A stretch of DNA of 64,000 nucleotides from Saprospiraceae bacterium (lineage in GTDB: Bacteria; Bacteroidota; Bacteroidia; Chitinophagales; Saprospiraceae): assembly GCA_016715105.1 (NCBI GenBank), contig JADKBO010000003.1, positions 329,575 through 393,574 of the forward strand, written 5' to 3'. Each line of letters opens with the position of its first letter. Position 1 is the stretch's first letter. Below the pieces are notes generated by a model. The model was not told where the DNA came from and did no database searches. It saw only the letters and a list, made by a program, of their open reading frames with translations. Positions 1-8,837 of this stretch are shown piece by piece. Both the position numbers and the translations under genes were made by a program.

Positions 1-179
1 AGATAATTGTTATTGGTTTCATAAGCCTTCTTCAAATTATTGGTACACATTTCATAAATGTGATCTGATACTTGGGGGTGCTGTTCTGGAAAATAGGGTT
101 GTGAGTTTTTACATGAAAGAACGAAACAACACAAACAGAAAACCCAGATAATATTATTCATTTCAGATCTGATTTTCAT
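1..179 (-). CDS. Lipoprotein, N-terminal part, cut by the window edge
   Basis: On the minus strand an open frame runs from an ATG at 179 off the left edge. It begins MKIRSEMNNIIWVFCL and continues into CCFVLSCKNSQ, a short charged start, a hydrophobic stretch and a lipobox-like VLSC. This is typical of a Bacteroidota lipoprotein exported by Sec and lipidated at the cysteine. About 59 codons are visible, and the mature part (with PYFPEQHPQVSDHIYEMC) is not recognised. Other in-frame ATGs at 161 and 194 are possible starts. The gene is divergent from the PKD-repeat gene to its right. The function is unknown because the rest lies outside the window. Confidence 0.55.
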   Translation of the reverse strand, partial: MKIRSEMNNIIWVFCLCCFVLSCKNSQPYFPEQHPQVSDHIYEMCTNNLKKAYETNNNY

Positions 180-360
180 AATGGCAGTATTCATCATATG
201 GAGTTTTTATGTTCATCAAATATAACCAAAGGAATTAATTGTAGCTAGGAATTTTTACTATAATTTAATTTCTAGAATACTTGAGGACACTTGTACCCTA
301 CCTGAAGTCGGTCTCATTTGTATTGATCCTGTGAAGCAATCGCATACCATTGCTCAACCA

Positions 361-430
361 TCAATCATTAACCATTAACCATTGATCATTAACCATTGAT
401 CATTAACCATTAACCATTAATCATTAATAA
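361..430. repeat. Short tandem repeat of ATTAACC/ATTGATC units
   Basis: About ten imperfect 6-7 base units (attaacc, attgatc, attaatc) lie head to tail in the gap between the partial lipoprotein gene and the PKD gene. The array is AT-rich and has no coding potential. The rest of the gap (180-535) shows nothing beyond a possible promoter just before the PKD gene. Confidence 0.7.
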
Positions 431-519
431 CCCTTACCCTTTCTTTCATGGTTTTCCTTGAATTTCATAAGATCAAAAAGATAGCATTCAAATAATGAAG
501 TTGGAGCGAAAATTGTAAC

Positions 520-527
520 TAAATTTG
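520..527 (+). promoter_or_regulatory. Candidate Bacteroidota -7 element (TAAATTTG)
   Basis: TAAATTTG fits the TAnnTTTG -7 consensus of the Bacteroidota primary sigma factor and lies 8 bases before the GTG start of the PKD gene. A TTG at 501 is a possible -33 element, but the 16-base spacing is shorter than the usual 19 or so. The leader would be very short. Confidence 0.3.
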
Positions 528-535
528 AAGCAAAG

Positions 536-1105
536 GTGAGAAGACTCATATACATATTGGCCATCATTCATTTCGGCGTGCCCTTCGGTTGGGCGCAGCC
601 TGTGGCTGATTTTTCTGCTTCCAATCGAGAAGGCTGTGGAAGTCTTGAAGTTATTTTCAACAACCAATCAACGGGTACGGACGCCAATACCAAATACTTA
701 TGGGATCTCAGTGGCGTAAGTTCAGACAGACCCAATCCAGGAAGAATTTTCGAAACGCCAGGAAAATACAATATCTGCCTCACCGCAACCAATGCAAATG
801 GCAGTTCGAATAGGGTTTGTAAAACAGAATTTATCGTTGTTTATGCGTTGCCGAGGGTAGATTTTACGCTAGACCGCACCAAAGGTTGCGCACCTCTTGA
901 CATCAACTTCACCAATCTTTCTAAAGCTGACAATCCTATCAAAGAACTTACTTGGGACGTAGGCGGGAGTGCCAATGTGGTCACCACTTCTTCGCTGGAT
1001 AGTACCATCAATTCTGAATATTCATTACGTGGAAAATATTCCGTCTCGCTGACCGTAATAGATGATAAAAATTGCTCCAATACCTTCTTAAAAGGATCTA
1101 ATTGA
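536..1105 (+). CDS. PKD-repeat T9SS surface protein, N-terminal part (frameshifted)
   Basis: This is the first 189 codons of a giant secreted protein that continues in another frame up to 6068. It starts at a GTG and has a signal peptide (MRRLIYILAIIHFGVPFGWA) followed directly by PKD-type modules, for example YLWDLSGVSSDRPNPGRIF followed by GKYNICLTATN. The frame stops at TGA 1103 in the middle of a PKD module. If one A of the run at 1090-1093 is removed, it reads TFLKDLIEVLSPPEV and joins the downstream frame without a gap. That points to a one-base insertion, probably an assembly error. No ATG lies near; the GTG is chosen because it gives a complete signal peptide. Confidence 0.85.
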   Translation: MRRLIYILAIIHFGVPFGWAQPVADFSASNREGCGSLEVIFNNQSTGTDANTKYLWDLSGVSSDRPNPGRIFETPGKYNICLTATNANGSSNRVCKTEFIVVYALPRVDFTLDRTKGCAPLDINFTNLSKADNPIKELTWDVGGSANVVTTSSLDSTINSEYSLRGKYSVSLTVIDDKNCSNTFLKGSN

Positions 1106-4100
1106 AGTATTATCTCCTCCAGAAGTCATCCTCACAAAAAACTTTCTGCCCACATGCGGCTTTCCATGGATCGTACAACTCAAAAACAATAACATCGAAA
1201 GTGGTGTGATTTATGAATGGGATTTTGGAAATGGACAAACTTTCGTAGGAGCCCAACCTGGTGATGTTGCTTATGCTCAAGTTGGTGATTACACCATAAA
1301 AGTGAAAGCTAGCCAAGGCCAATGTATGAACACTTACACCTTTGAAGGCTTTGTCAATACCAGTCAAAGGGCCAGTATTGATGTCAACAAAACAACTGCT
1401 TGCGCGGGCGAGGTGGTCAAGTTTGAAGACAACACACCTCTGGGTGCTGACAGCGTCAAGTGGGTATTGAGCGATGGGACCATTGCAAAAACCAAGACTT
1501 TAAATCACAGTTTCAATGCTGGCGGTTGCCAATCTATTTCGCTATATAGGTTTCGCGCTGGCTGTATTGATTCTATGATCATCAATTGTTTTGAAGTAAA
1601 GGCAAAACCAGCTTTCAAATATGACATTCAAAATCAATATAGTTGTAAAATTCCAGTAAATATTTCACTCAATTCTGCTGGTGATGGTGATTTTAAATGG
1701 GTATTTTACAATAGAAATAAAATTGATACCCTCAGAGGAAATAACATTTCATATCAGATTGATGCTTTGGGTAATTATACCGCCGATCTGTTCTTCACCA
1801 GTAGAAATGGATGCGTTTATGAAGAAAAAAGTATTCCCATCACCATCGAAAAGTTTGATGTCAATTTACCTTCCCTTGGGCCTGGAGGTTGTGTGGGCTC
1901 TACCATTTTATTGAGTGACAGTATCACCTCAAAATTGCCCATTGTTTCTTGGAAGTGGGAGGTTTTTACCGATCCTAAACAAACATTTGACGTGAGTAGG
2001 CCTTCCATTAGACTGGATAAGGAGGGAACTTACGATGTAAAACTGACCGTGACGAACTCTATTGGTTGTGTGGACACGGTGATCAGAAAAAATTTCCTGA
2101 GAATTGGGACCTTACCGACCATAGATTTTAGTGCTGATCCTATTGAAGATTGTCTCGAAACTGAAAGGAGCTTTTTTGATTTATCGTCTGCAAATGTCAA
2201 TGACTGGTTTTGGAATTTTGGAGATAGTACGTTTTCTTTTGCCCAAAACCCCATGCATACTTACGCCAATATTGGTTCTTACGATGTTACCTTGACTGTG
2301 AGTCACAATGGATGTAGTCGAGCAATTGAAAAAAAGGATTTCATCAAAATTTTGGACCCGGTTTCTGGTTTTACCATTGAGGTGGATTGCGAAGATCCGA
2401 CCCATGTGAATCTTAAAAACAATTCTATAGGCTCAGATATTTTGCGCTGGGTGATCGAGCTGTCTCCCACACAAAGTGATACTATTCTAGATTCGCTGAT
2501 AGGTAATTATATTTTCCCCGCTTTTGGCTCATACCCTATATCGCTGTATGGTAAAAATTTTACGACCGGGTGCGAACACACCATCCACGATACTTTGGTT
2601 TTGGATTTGCCCAAGGCGCTTTATAGACCAGATACCTTATTTGGTTGCAATCCGCTGACGGTCACCTATTTCAATGAATCAGTCAATACTGATAGTCTTT
2701 TCATTTATCACAATGGAAATTTGATCAAAGACTCAACCATCAGGTATGAAGAACCTGGCCTTTTTGATGGGCCTGTTTTTGTGGCACAAGACGTCAATAA
2801 ATGCCGGGATACTTTCCAATTGGAAGACATCATCAAGGTCAATGGAATTTCGGCGCAAGCCTTATTTGACCCTATAATCTGTGCCCCCAATTCCTTAGAA
2901 ATCAATGATATAAGTCGCGACACTTTTGCAACCATCATTTCCCGGACTTGGATTGTGAATAAAGATACTTCGCAAGAAATTACCTTCAATCCAATTTTTA
3001 GCGATGCCGGGCTTTTTGATGTTTTTTTAGCAGTCGTAGATAGTTGGGGTTGTACGGACACTTTGTTGTTGCCCAAAAGCATTGAGTCTGTGAAGGTTGA
3101 TCCTGGCTTCCGGGCAGATTCTCTGGGCTGTACATTCACAGACATCAGATATATTCCATCTGGTAACAATGTAAATACCTCTGCCTATTTGTGGGACTTT
3201 GGCGATGGATCTACCAGTACGGATCAAGTTGCCAATCATCAATATAGTGTTGAAGATAGCTTTACGGTATGTTTATCTCTTTTTGACTCAAGAGGTTGCG
3301 ACAATACAATTTGTAAGGAAAATTACATCGATATAAAGGATCCTAAAGCATCTTTCACAGCAGATCCTGTAGCATCACCATGTCCGCCGTTGATAACCAA
3401 TTTTACCAATATGTCTGTCAATGGTACTACGTATGAATGGGATTTTGGTGACAATAGTGGCGTCTCCAGAAATATCAATCCTTCGCACGTGTATAGTGAC
3501 CCAGATACTTTTTCTGTGCAACTGATCGCCATCAGGTCAAATATTTGTGCCGATACTTTTACGGTCAGGGATTTGATCAGGCTAGAAGGACCGCGTGCTG
3601 AAATACAATACGAAATTGTGGGCAATTGCCTACCATTGACGATCAATATGTCTGCACAGTCAGACAAACCTTATAATTACTTTTGGGACTTTGGAAATGG
3701 TGACATTGATACCTCTATGACAATTGTCGATATAGATTCTGTTTCTTACACTTTCGTTGAAACTGGAAAATACCAACCCAAATTGATCGTACAGGATGAA
3801 AAAGGTTGTAAGCGAATTTTTGCTGCTGAAGAAATAGCGGTCAATGAAATTAAAACAGATTTTACCATTGTTTCTGATTCTATTTGTGGAACAACATTAC
3901 CAGTTTTTATTGAAAACAATTCTAGCAGTACGGCTTCCATTACACAGTTTGAATGGCGAATTACAGGACCTGGAGGTGTAATCACAGATTTTTCAGAAAA
4001 CATTTCATTTACTGTGGATCAAACAGGAAGTTATGACGTTTTTCTACTTGCAGAAGCAGAGCATTGTAAAGACAGTGTGGTTATTCCTGGCTTTTATACC

Positions 4101-6068
4101 ATTTTCCCAATACCGGAGGCGCAATTTACCAAAGACATCACCACCTTGTGTATCGAAAATTCCAGCACATTTACCAATACTACTGCCATCAGTACCGGTA
4201 CCATCAATCATATTAATTGGACGATTCAGGATAGCACTTTGGGGTCTAGCGATGTTTTAATGCACACTTTTACAGATCCAGGTTTATATAAAATATCACT
4301 ACAAGTGCTTTCTGATGGAGGTTGCAAAGACACCATTACTGAAAATGTATCAATTTTGGATGGAATAAAATTGAGTTTACCAAACGATACCATTATTTGT
4401 TTGCAAGATTTCTTAAGTTTTGGCGCCACCATTTCAAACCCAGATAGGGTAGCCGATTTTTCATGGATTTTGCCCGATGGAAGTACGTGCCAGGGTTGTG
4501 ATTCTGTCAGTTTGGAAGGACAATCAAATGCTTTGTTTCAATTCATTGCCCATACATTGGAAGGTTGCATATATCAAGACAGCTTGTTGATTGAAGTCGC
4601 TCCGGTAGTTTCTCCCCAAATTGTGCTTCTTAAAGACGACACCATTTGTGCAAACACCCCACAAGTTTTGGCTTTGGCAAACAAACTCCCAGATTGGAAA
4701 ACTAGCTGGTTTGATAGTGACATATTATTATGTGAAAACTGCGACAGTATTTCTATCAATCTACAAGGGTCGTCTTCGTTCCAAGTATTTGTCATAAACC
4801 AATATGGCTGTATAAGTGACACTTCCATTCAAATAGCAGTTGAATCTTCTATTCCTGATTTTTTGGTGGATACCAGAGGAATTTGTGAAGGAAATAGCAC
4901 CGTTTTGTCCATCAACGGGGCGGTCTTTAATCCAGTGTGGTCTGATGAAACGGGCGCATTGTGCGAAAATTGTGACAGCATAAACACCTCACCAATCGAT
5001 GATCATTTAATTTTCTTGGATGTTGTTTCTAATGAAGGTTGCGCTTACAGGGATACTGTAGAAGTGATTGTCATCCCCATATCATCTACAAATGCAGGAC
5101 CAGATACTTTAGTTTGCAAAGGTGAATTGGTTACACTTAAGGGAACGGGGCAAGGTCAAGTACAATGGTCTCCTTTTGAAATATTCTTTACACCAACCAA
5201 ATTGACTACCGATTTATATGCACATACTCCAGGCATGTATACTTTGACTACTACTTTTGATGAATGTGTTTTGAAAGATTCTGTTTTTATAGACGTCATC
5301 GCAGCCTTGGATTTAACTGTAAAAGGTGATACGGTTTGTTATAATGAAGAGGCAAGTTTGGCAGTGAGTGGTAATGCCGCTGAATATATTTGGTACAAAA
5401 ACAATAAGGCTTTCTCCAATGATTCCATCATAACTTTTGACGCAAATGCAGATGATGTATATTATGTGATGGGCAGCAGAAAAGGCTGTGCCAATCTGGA
5501 AATGACACCCGATTTGATGGTGCATCCTCAGATCATGTATGCATTGCAAGAGCGCTCTTATTTATTGGATTTAAATTCAAAAACTCAGGTAAACGCAAGC
5601 TTTGACCCCAATCAAAACAATATGATTGAATGGGAAAACAGACCTGGTCTTGATTGTTACGATTGCCCAGAACCTTATTTATACGGCATTGATAGTTTTT
5701 CAACTTTTATGGTAACTATCCAAAATATGGATAATTTATGTTTCATCAATGATAGCTTGCAGGTGCGGGTTTCTAATGCTTGCTCTGATGCAGGATTTTA
5801 TCGCCCAAATATCATTTCTGCTAGTGCTGGTGGATCCAATGCAGCCTTTGTAGTCACGCCATTGGACGAAGCAGAATTTTTGGAGTTGAGAATTTATGAT
5901 CGATGGGGCGACCAAGTTTTTGTAAGCGAAGATGTCACCCGGCCATGGAATGGATCAGTTAACGGCGCTATCGGTCAACCTGGTGTTTATGTTTACATAG
6001 TCAAAGCCTTTTGTCCAGAAACTGATAAGGCTTATTATTTTACTGGAGATGTGACTCTGGTAAAATAG
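1092..6068 (+). CDS. PKD-repeat T9SS surface protein, main part with type B sorting domain
   Basis: Continuation of the gene starting at 536; the complete product would be about 1,840 residues. The frame is open from 1092, and a GTG at 1206 could be mistaken for a start. It holds a long series of PKD/Ig-like modules marked by YEWDFG, WNFGDS and LWDFGDGS. These are all-beta domains common in adhesins and surface enzymes. Near residue 1000 of this part the modules become cysteine-rich, with CENCDS/CQGCDS motifs. The last ~85 residues (LELRIYDRWGDQVF, WNGSVNG, GVYVYIVKA, TGDVTLVK) form a gliding-motility-associated type B C-terminal domain that directs T9SS export and surface anchoring. No catalytic domain was recognised, so an adhesive or structural role is inferred. 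Confidence 0.9.
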   Translation, partial: KDLIEVLSPPEVILTKNFLPTCGFPWIVQLKNNNIESGVIYEWDFGNGQTFVGAQPGDVAYAQVGDYTIKVKASQGQCMNTYTFEGFVNTSQRASIDVNKTTACAGEVVKFEDNTPLGADSVKWVLSDGTIAKTKTLNHSFNAGGCQSISLYRFRAGCIDSMIINCFEVKAKPAFKYDIQNQYSCKIPVNISLNSAGDGDFKWVFYNRNKIDTLRGNNISYQIDALGNYTADLFFTSRNGCVYEEKSIPITIEKFDVNLPSLGPGGCVGSTILLSDSITSKLPIVSWKWEVFTDPKQTFDVSRPSIRLDKEGTYDVKLTVTNSIGCVDTVIRKNFLRIGTLPTIDFSADPIEDCLETERSFFDLSSANVNDWFWNFGDSTFSFAQNPMHTYANIGSYDVTLTVSHNGCSRAIEKKDFIKILDPVSGFTIEVDCEDPTHVNLKNNSIGSDILRWVIELSPTQSDTILDSLIGNYIFPAFGSYPISLYGKNFTTGCEHTIHDTLVLDLPKALYRPDTLFGCNPLTVTYFNESVNTDSLFIYHNGNLIKDSTIRYEEPGLFDGPVFVAQDVNKCRDTFQLEDIIKVNGISAQALFDPIICAPNSLEINDISRDTFATIISRTWIVNKDTSQEITFNPIFSDAGLFDVFLAVVDSWGCTDTLLLPKSIESVKVDPGFRADSLGCTFTDIRYIPSGNNVNTSAYLWDFGDGSTSTDQVANHQYSVEDSFTVCLSLFDSRGCDNTICKENYIDIKDPKASFTADPVASPCPPLITNFTNMSVNGTTYEWDFGDNSGVSRNINPSHVYSDPDTFSVQLIAIRSNICADTFTVRDLIRLEGPRAEIQYEIVGNCLPLTINMSAQSDKPYNYFWDFGNGDIDTSMTIVDIDSVSYTFVETGKYQPKLIVQDEKGCKRIFAAEEIAVNEIKTDFTIVSDSICGTTLPVFIENNSSSTASITQFEWRITGPGGVITDFSENISFTVDQTGSYDVFLLAEAEHCKDSVVIPGFYTIFPIPEAQFTKDITTLCIENSSTFTNTTAISTGTINHINWTIQDSTLGSSDVLMHTFTDPGLYKISLQVLSDGGCKDTITENVSILDGIKLSLPNDTIICLQDFLSFGATISNPDRVADFSWILPDGSTCQGCDSVSLEGQSNALFQFIAHTLEGCIYQDSLLIEVAPVVSPQIVLLKDDTICANTPQVLALANKLPDWKTSWFDSDILLCENCDSISINLQGSSSFQVFVINQYGCISDTSIQIAVESSIPDFLVDTRGICEGNSTVLSINGAVFNPVWSDETGALCENCDSINTSPIDDHLIFLDVVSNEGCAYRDTVEVIVIPISSTNAGPDTLVCKGELVTLKGTGQGQVQWSPFEIFFTPTKLTTDLYAHTPGMYTLTTTFDECVLKDSVFIDVIAALDLTVKGDTVCYNEEASLAVSGNAAEYIWYKNNKAFSNDSIITFDANADDVYYVMGSRKGCANLEMTPDLMVHPQIMYALQERSYLLDLNSKTQVNASFDPNQNNMIEWENRPGLDCYDCPEPYLYGIDSFSTFMVTIQNMDNLCFINDSLQVRVSNACSDAGFYRPNIISASAGGSNAAFVVTPLDEAEFLELRIYDRWGDQVFVSEDVTRPWNGSVNGAIGQPGVYVYIVKAFCPETDKAYYFTGDVTLVK

Positions 6069-6083
6069 GAAGAGTTTATTTTT

Positions 6084-6863
6084 TTATTTTAAAATCTCAA
6101 TTACTTCACGCGCTATTCTATCCACCCACATTTTATACATACTACCTGAGGGGTGCAATTTGTCATCTGCCAAAAGAGAAAGGTCGTTGCTTGCCAATTC
6201 AGAAATGTCTGTGATGTTGACAAATTTACTACCTTTGGATTTGGCAATCAGCGCTGCATAATCATTGTATCTCTGGATTTCGATACGGATTTTTTCCGGA
6301 CTTCTATTTGCCGCAAAAGGGGTGACTCCATAATTGGGAATGGAAACTACGATGACTTTGGCAGCATTACTACCGACCATGGCTATTGCTTTGTCTATCA
6401 GTGTTACAAACTCGTTTTCATAAATGCTGAATGCTTTATTTTGATATTGGTTGTTAACGCCTATCAACAAGGTAATGAAATCAAAAGTGTCTCTTTCTAC
6501 TTTTTCACGCGAGATTGCATCCAGTAAATTGGTGGTCGTCCATCCTGTGGTGGCAATGATTTTTACATCCATGGTTTCGACCGCATCAAATTTGATTTTT
6601 GATAATTGGATAGGGAATTTTTGGGCAACTGGTACGCCTTCTCCAATGGTATAGCTATCGCCTAATGCTAAATATTTGATATTTCTTTTGATGATAGGGT
6701 CTTTAATGCCTGTCGTGTCCTTTGGAGTCATTGTGGTATCCATAACCTGTGTGGTAGAATCGATTGGGGTAGTAATGATTGGACCATCAACTTCAATCCC
6801 GACTCCGGAAGTACATCCACAATAAACCATGAGTAAGAAAAGAGCATTTTTGATGGTCATCAT
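6084..6863 (-). CDS. SGNH/GDSL-family hydrolase, probable lipoprotein
   Basis: This is a 259-residue protein of the SGNH hydrolase superfamily (esterases, lipases, acyl and carbohydrate esterases). Block I is YLALGDSYTIGEG with the nucleophile Ser70. The block III Asn is in LIGVNNQYQN, and the C-terminal DDKLHPSG carries the Asp-x-x-His pair. The N-terminus (MKNALFLLMVYCGC-like, from residue 5) looks like a lipoprotein signal, with Cys17 the likely lipidated residue. It is followed by a Thr/Asp-rich linker to about residue 58, so the enzyme is probably tethered outside the inner membrane. It is convergent with the PKD gene, only 15 bases away, with no evident hairpin terminator between them. 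The substrate cannot be told from sequence. Confidence 0.85.
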   Translation of the reverse strand: MMTIKNALFLLMVYCGCTSGVGIEVDGPIITTPIDSTTQVMDTTMTPKDTTGIKDPIIKRNIKYLALGDSYTIGEGVPVAQKFPIQLSKIKFDAVETMDVKIIATTGWTTTNLLDAISREKVERDTFDFITLLIGVNNQYQNKAFSIYENEFVTLIDKAIAMVGSNAAKVIVVSIPNYGVTPFAANRSPEKIRIEIQRYNDYAALIAKSKGSKFVNITDISELASNDLSLLADDKLHPSGSMYKMWVDRIAREVIEILK

Positions 6864-6994
6864 ATAATTTTGTGTTTAAAACTTTAGACAGCTAAACTAA
6901 CAGTTTACCAATTATTAAGGTTTATCAGAACTTACAAATATTTGATTTTGATTTATTTGGATGATGAATCATCAAATTAATCTATAGAATTAAA

Positions 6995-8737
6995 TCAGTT
7001 TTTTGGTTTCTTTTTCTTTGGCTCCTCTTTTTCTACGACAACGACCAGTTCTTTGGTAGACCCTACAATGATGCTGTTGTATACAACATCTGTGACTAAT
7101 TTATTGACACCTGATTTCAAAGAGAATTTGTGTATTGCCCTATATTGATATTCATCTTTGGTTTCGTTTTCAATAAACAGTTTTTCACCCAAAGAAAGTT
7201 TAAACCTATCATGGAAATTGAGATAGTCTTCATTTAGATAGAAATTGCTCTTTAACAAAATCTCTAAGTTGATTGATCTCACTCCAGCAGGTAAAAATAA
7301 ACTGTCTTCGCGGATAATTTCAACCTGTTCTTTTTCATCTTCTACGATACTTCTTGCGAATGCTGCAGTAACTTGAGGTTTGCGTAATTGATAGTCTTGA
7401 TAAGCCTTTTCTTTTTTCAAAGGGTTTTTGATTACTCCCCAAAAAGCACCATATTTCACAGCTGCTAGACCTTCCCTGAAATAAGTCACCTGCTCAAATG
7501 TGGGTTCTATGATCATTTTCCCTGCATCATCTATAAAGCCCCATTTATCCCTAAACTTTACAGCAGCTAGGCCTTCTGAAAATAAATAAACCTCATCATA
7601 AATCACTGGTACAATCTCCTCACCAAATTGATCTATAAACCCATATTTACCATTGTTTTTTACTTTGGCAAGACCATTATGGAAAGCATGTTCATTAAAT
7701 AGGTTGTATTCTGAAAGCCTTTTTTGGCCTACTATTGATACTGAATCCAGTCCGTCATAATGTGTCAAAGGTGTCAGATCCGTGATGCGCTCATATGTGT
7801 ATGGGATAGTAAGTTCTATGCGTCTATTTACAAATCCATATCTGTCATCAACTTTTACAGCCGCCATTCCTTCGGAAAAAGGATGTGCCTCTTCGTACCA
7901 TTCTGACTTTACCTCTTTTCCAGAGGTGTCAATAAATGTCCAGTTATCACCTATCCTTGCATTTCCATATCCTTCTTTAAAAGGATAAGCCATATCGTAC
8001 TGTAGAGGAGTAATAGGACCAATACCAATTTTATAGTAAGCCCAATTATCTCTTTTTAATACACAGGCAATGTCTTCAGTAATGTAAAAGGCTTCATCAA
8101 ATAATTCATTAAATACATTATTGTAGTTGCTATCTATCATTTGTAGGTTGTCTTCAACATATGCTTTTGAATAACTTCTATAAAATGGAGCAACCAATCC
8201 ATTATTCCCGGTTATTTGTTGAGCAATATTTGAGTTATCCCTTTCTGGATCAAAAAGATAAAAAAAGGCTTGTGGTCCGATATTGAAATATAAAATATAA
8301 CTAGGAAAAGCACTTATTCTATTTCCTGATTTGGTGCAAAAATAATTTCCATGTTCAAAAAGTGGAACTGAATATTTATCAAAATCAGAAAGTGTTGGGA
8401 AAAAAAAATTCAATATGGTTTCACCCCTTTTATCAATCGCTCCAAAGCCTTTTAATTCAGATACTATTGCAAGCCCATTATGAAAAGGTCTTGCCGATAA
8501 ATACGTTGCGGGAATGCTTACATTTCCAAATCTATCGATATAACCAAACTTGCCATTGAGGCTGAAGTGTGCCATTTCTTCTTCAAAAGGAAAAACTTCT
8601 GAAGCATTAATGAGTGGCTTGGTTGCCCAGATAATTTGGCTTTGCAAGTTATTTAGAAAACATACACCTATAAAAATCCATACTATTTTCAAAAAAATAA
8701 CATTTCTGCAAACATAATATTTTTTAAGCTTTGTCAA
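6995..8737 (-). CDS. WG-repeat-containing exported protein
   Basis: A 580-residue protein with an N-terminal hydrophobic segment (residues ~14-33, signal peptide or anchor) and many WG/KWG repeats. Each repeat follows a pattern such as GKFGYIDRFGNVSIPATY, DKWGFIDDAGKMIIEP or GKYGFIDQFGEEIVPVIY, followed by a PFxxGLAAVK turn. About eight or nine such units fill residues 50-430. The C-terminal ~150 residues are not repeat-like and end in a Lys/Glu-rich tail (EKEEPKKKKPKN). WG repeats form beta-propeller-like folds, and their biochemical role is generally unknown. The gene lies downstream of the metalloprotease gene on the same strand but is separated from it by a terminator, so it is probably transcribed alone. 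Confidence 0.85.
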   Translation of the reverse strand: MTKLKKYYVCRNVIFLKIVWIFIGVCFLNNLQSQIIWATKPLINASEVFPFEEEMAHFSLNGKFGYIDRFGNVSIPATYLSARPFHNGLAIVSELKGFGAIDKRGETILNFFFPTLSDFDKYSVPLFEHGNYFCTKSGNRISAFPSYILYFNIGPQAFFYLFDPERDNSNIAQQITGNNGLVAPFYRSYSKAYVEDNLQMIDSNYNNVFNELFDEAFYITEDIACVLKRDNWAYYKIGIGPITPLQYDMAYPFKEGYGNARIGDNWTFIDTSGKEVKSEWYEEAHPFSEGMAAVKVDDRYGFVNRRIELTIPYTYERITDLTPLTHYDGLDSVSIVGQKRLSEYNLFNEHAFHNGLAKVKNNGKYGFIDQFGEEIVPVIYDEVYLFSEGLAAVKFRDKWGFIDDAGKMIIEPTFEQVTYFREGLAAVKYGAFWGVIKNPLKKEKAYQDYQLRKPQVTAAFARSIVEDEKEQVEIIREDSLFLPAGVRSINLEILLKSNFYLNEDYLNFHDRFKLSLGEKLFIENETKDEYQYRAIHKFSLKSGVNKLVTDVVYNSIIVGSTKELVVVVEKEEPKKKKPKN

Positions 8738-8756
8738 ATGCTTAAATGCCTAAATG

Positions 8757-8792
8757 AAAAAAGCCCAACAAAAGTTATCCTTCTGCTGGGCC
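8757..8792 (-). terminator. Rho-independent terminator after the metalloprotease gene
   Basis: Read on the minus strand: GCCCAGCA, a 13-base loop, TGTTGGGC, then a run of T (8762 to 8757). The 8-bp stem has one G-U pair. It ends transcription of the 8838-12797 gene before the WG-repeat gene. Confidence 0.75.
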
Positions 8793-8837
8793 CGAGATAA
8801 ATCCCTAGTTTGTTATAAGATTTAAATAGCTTTCTAT

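Noticed and set aside
361..430. Telomere-like or origin iterons
   Set aside because: The TTAACC-type units are short, irregular and without DnaA boxes or a replication gene nearby.
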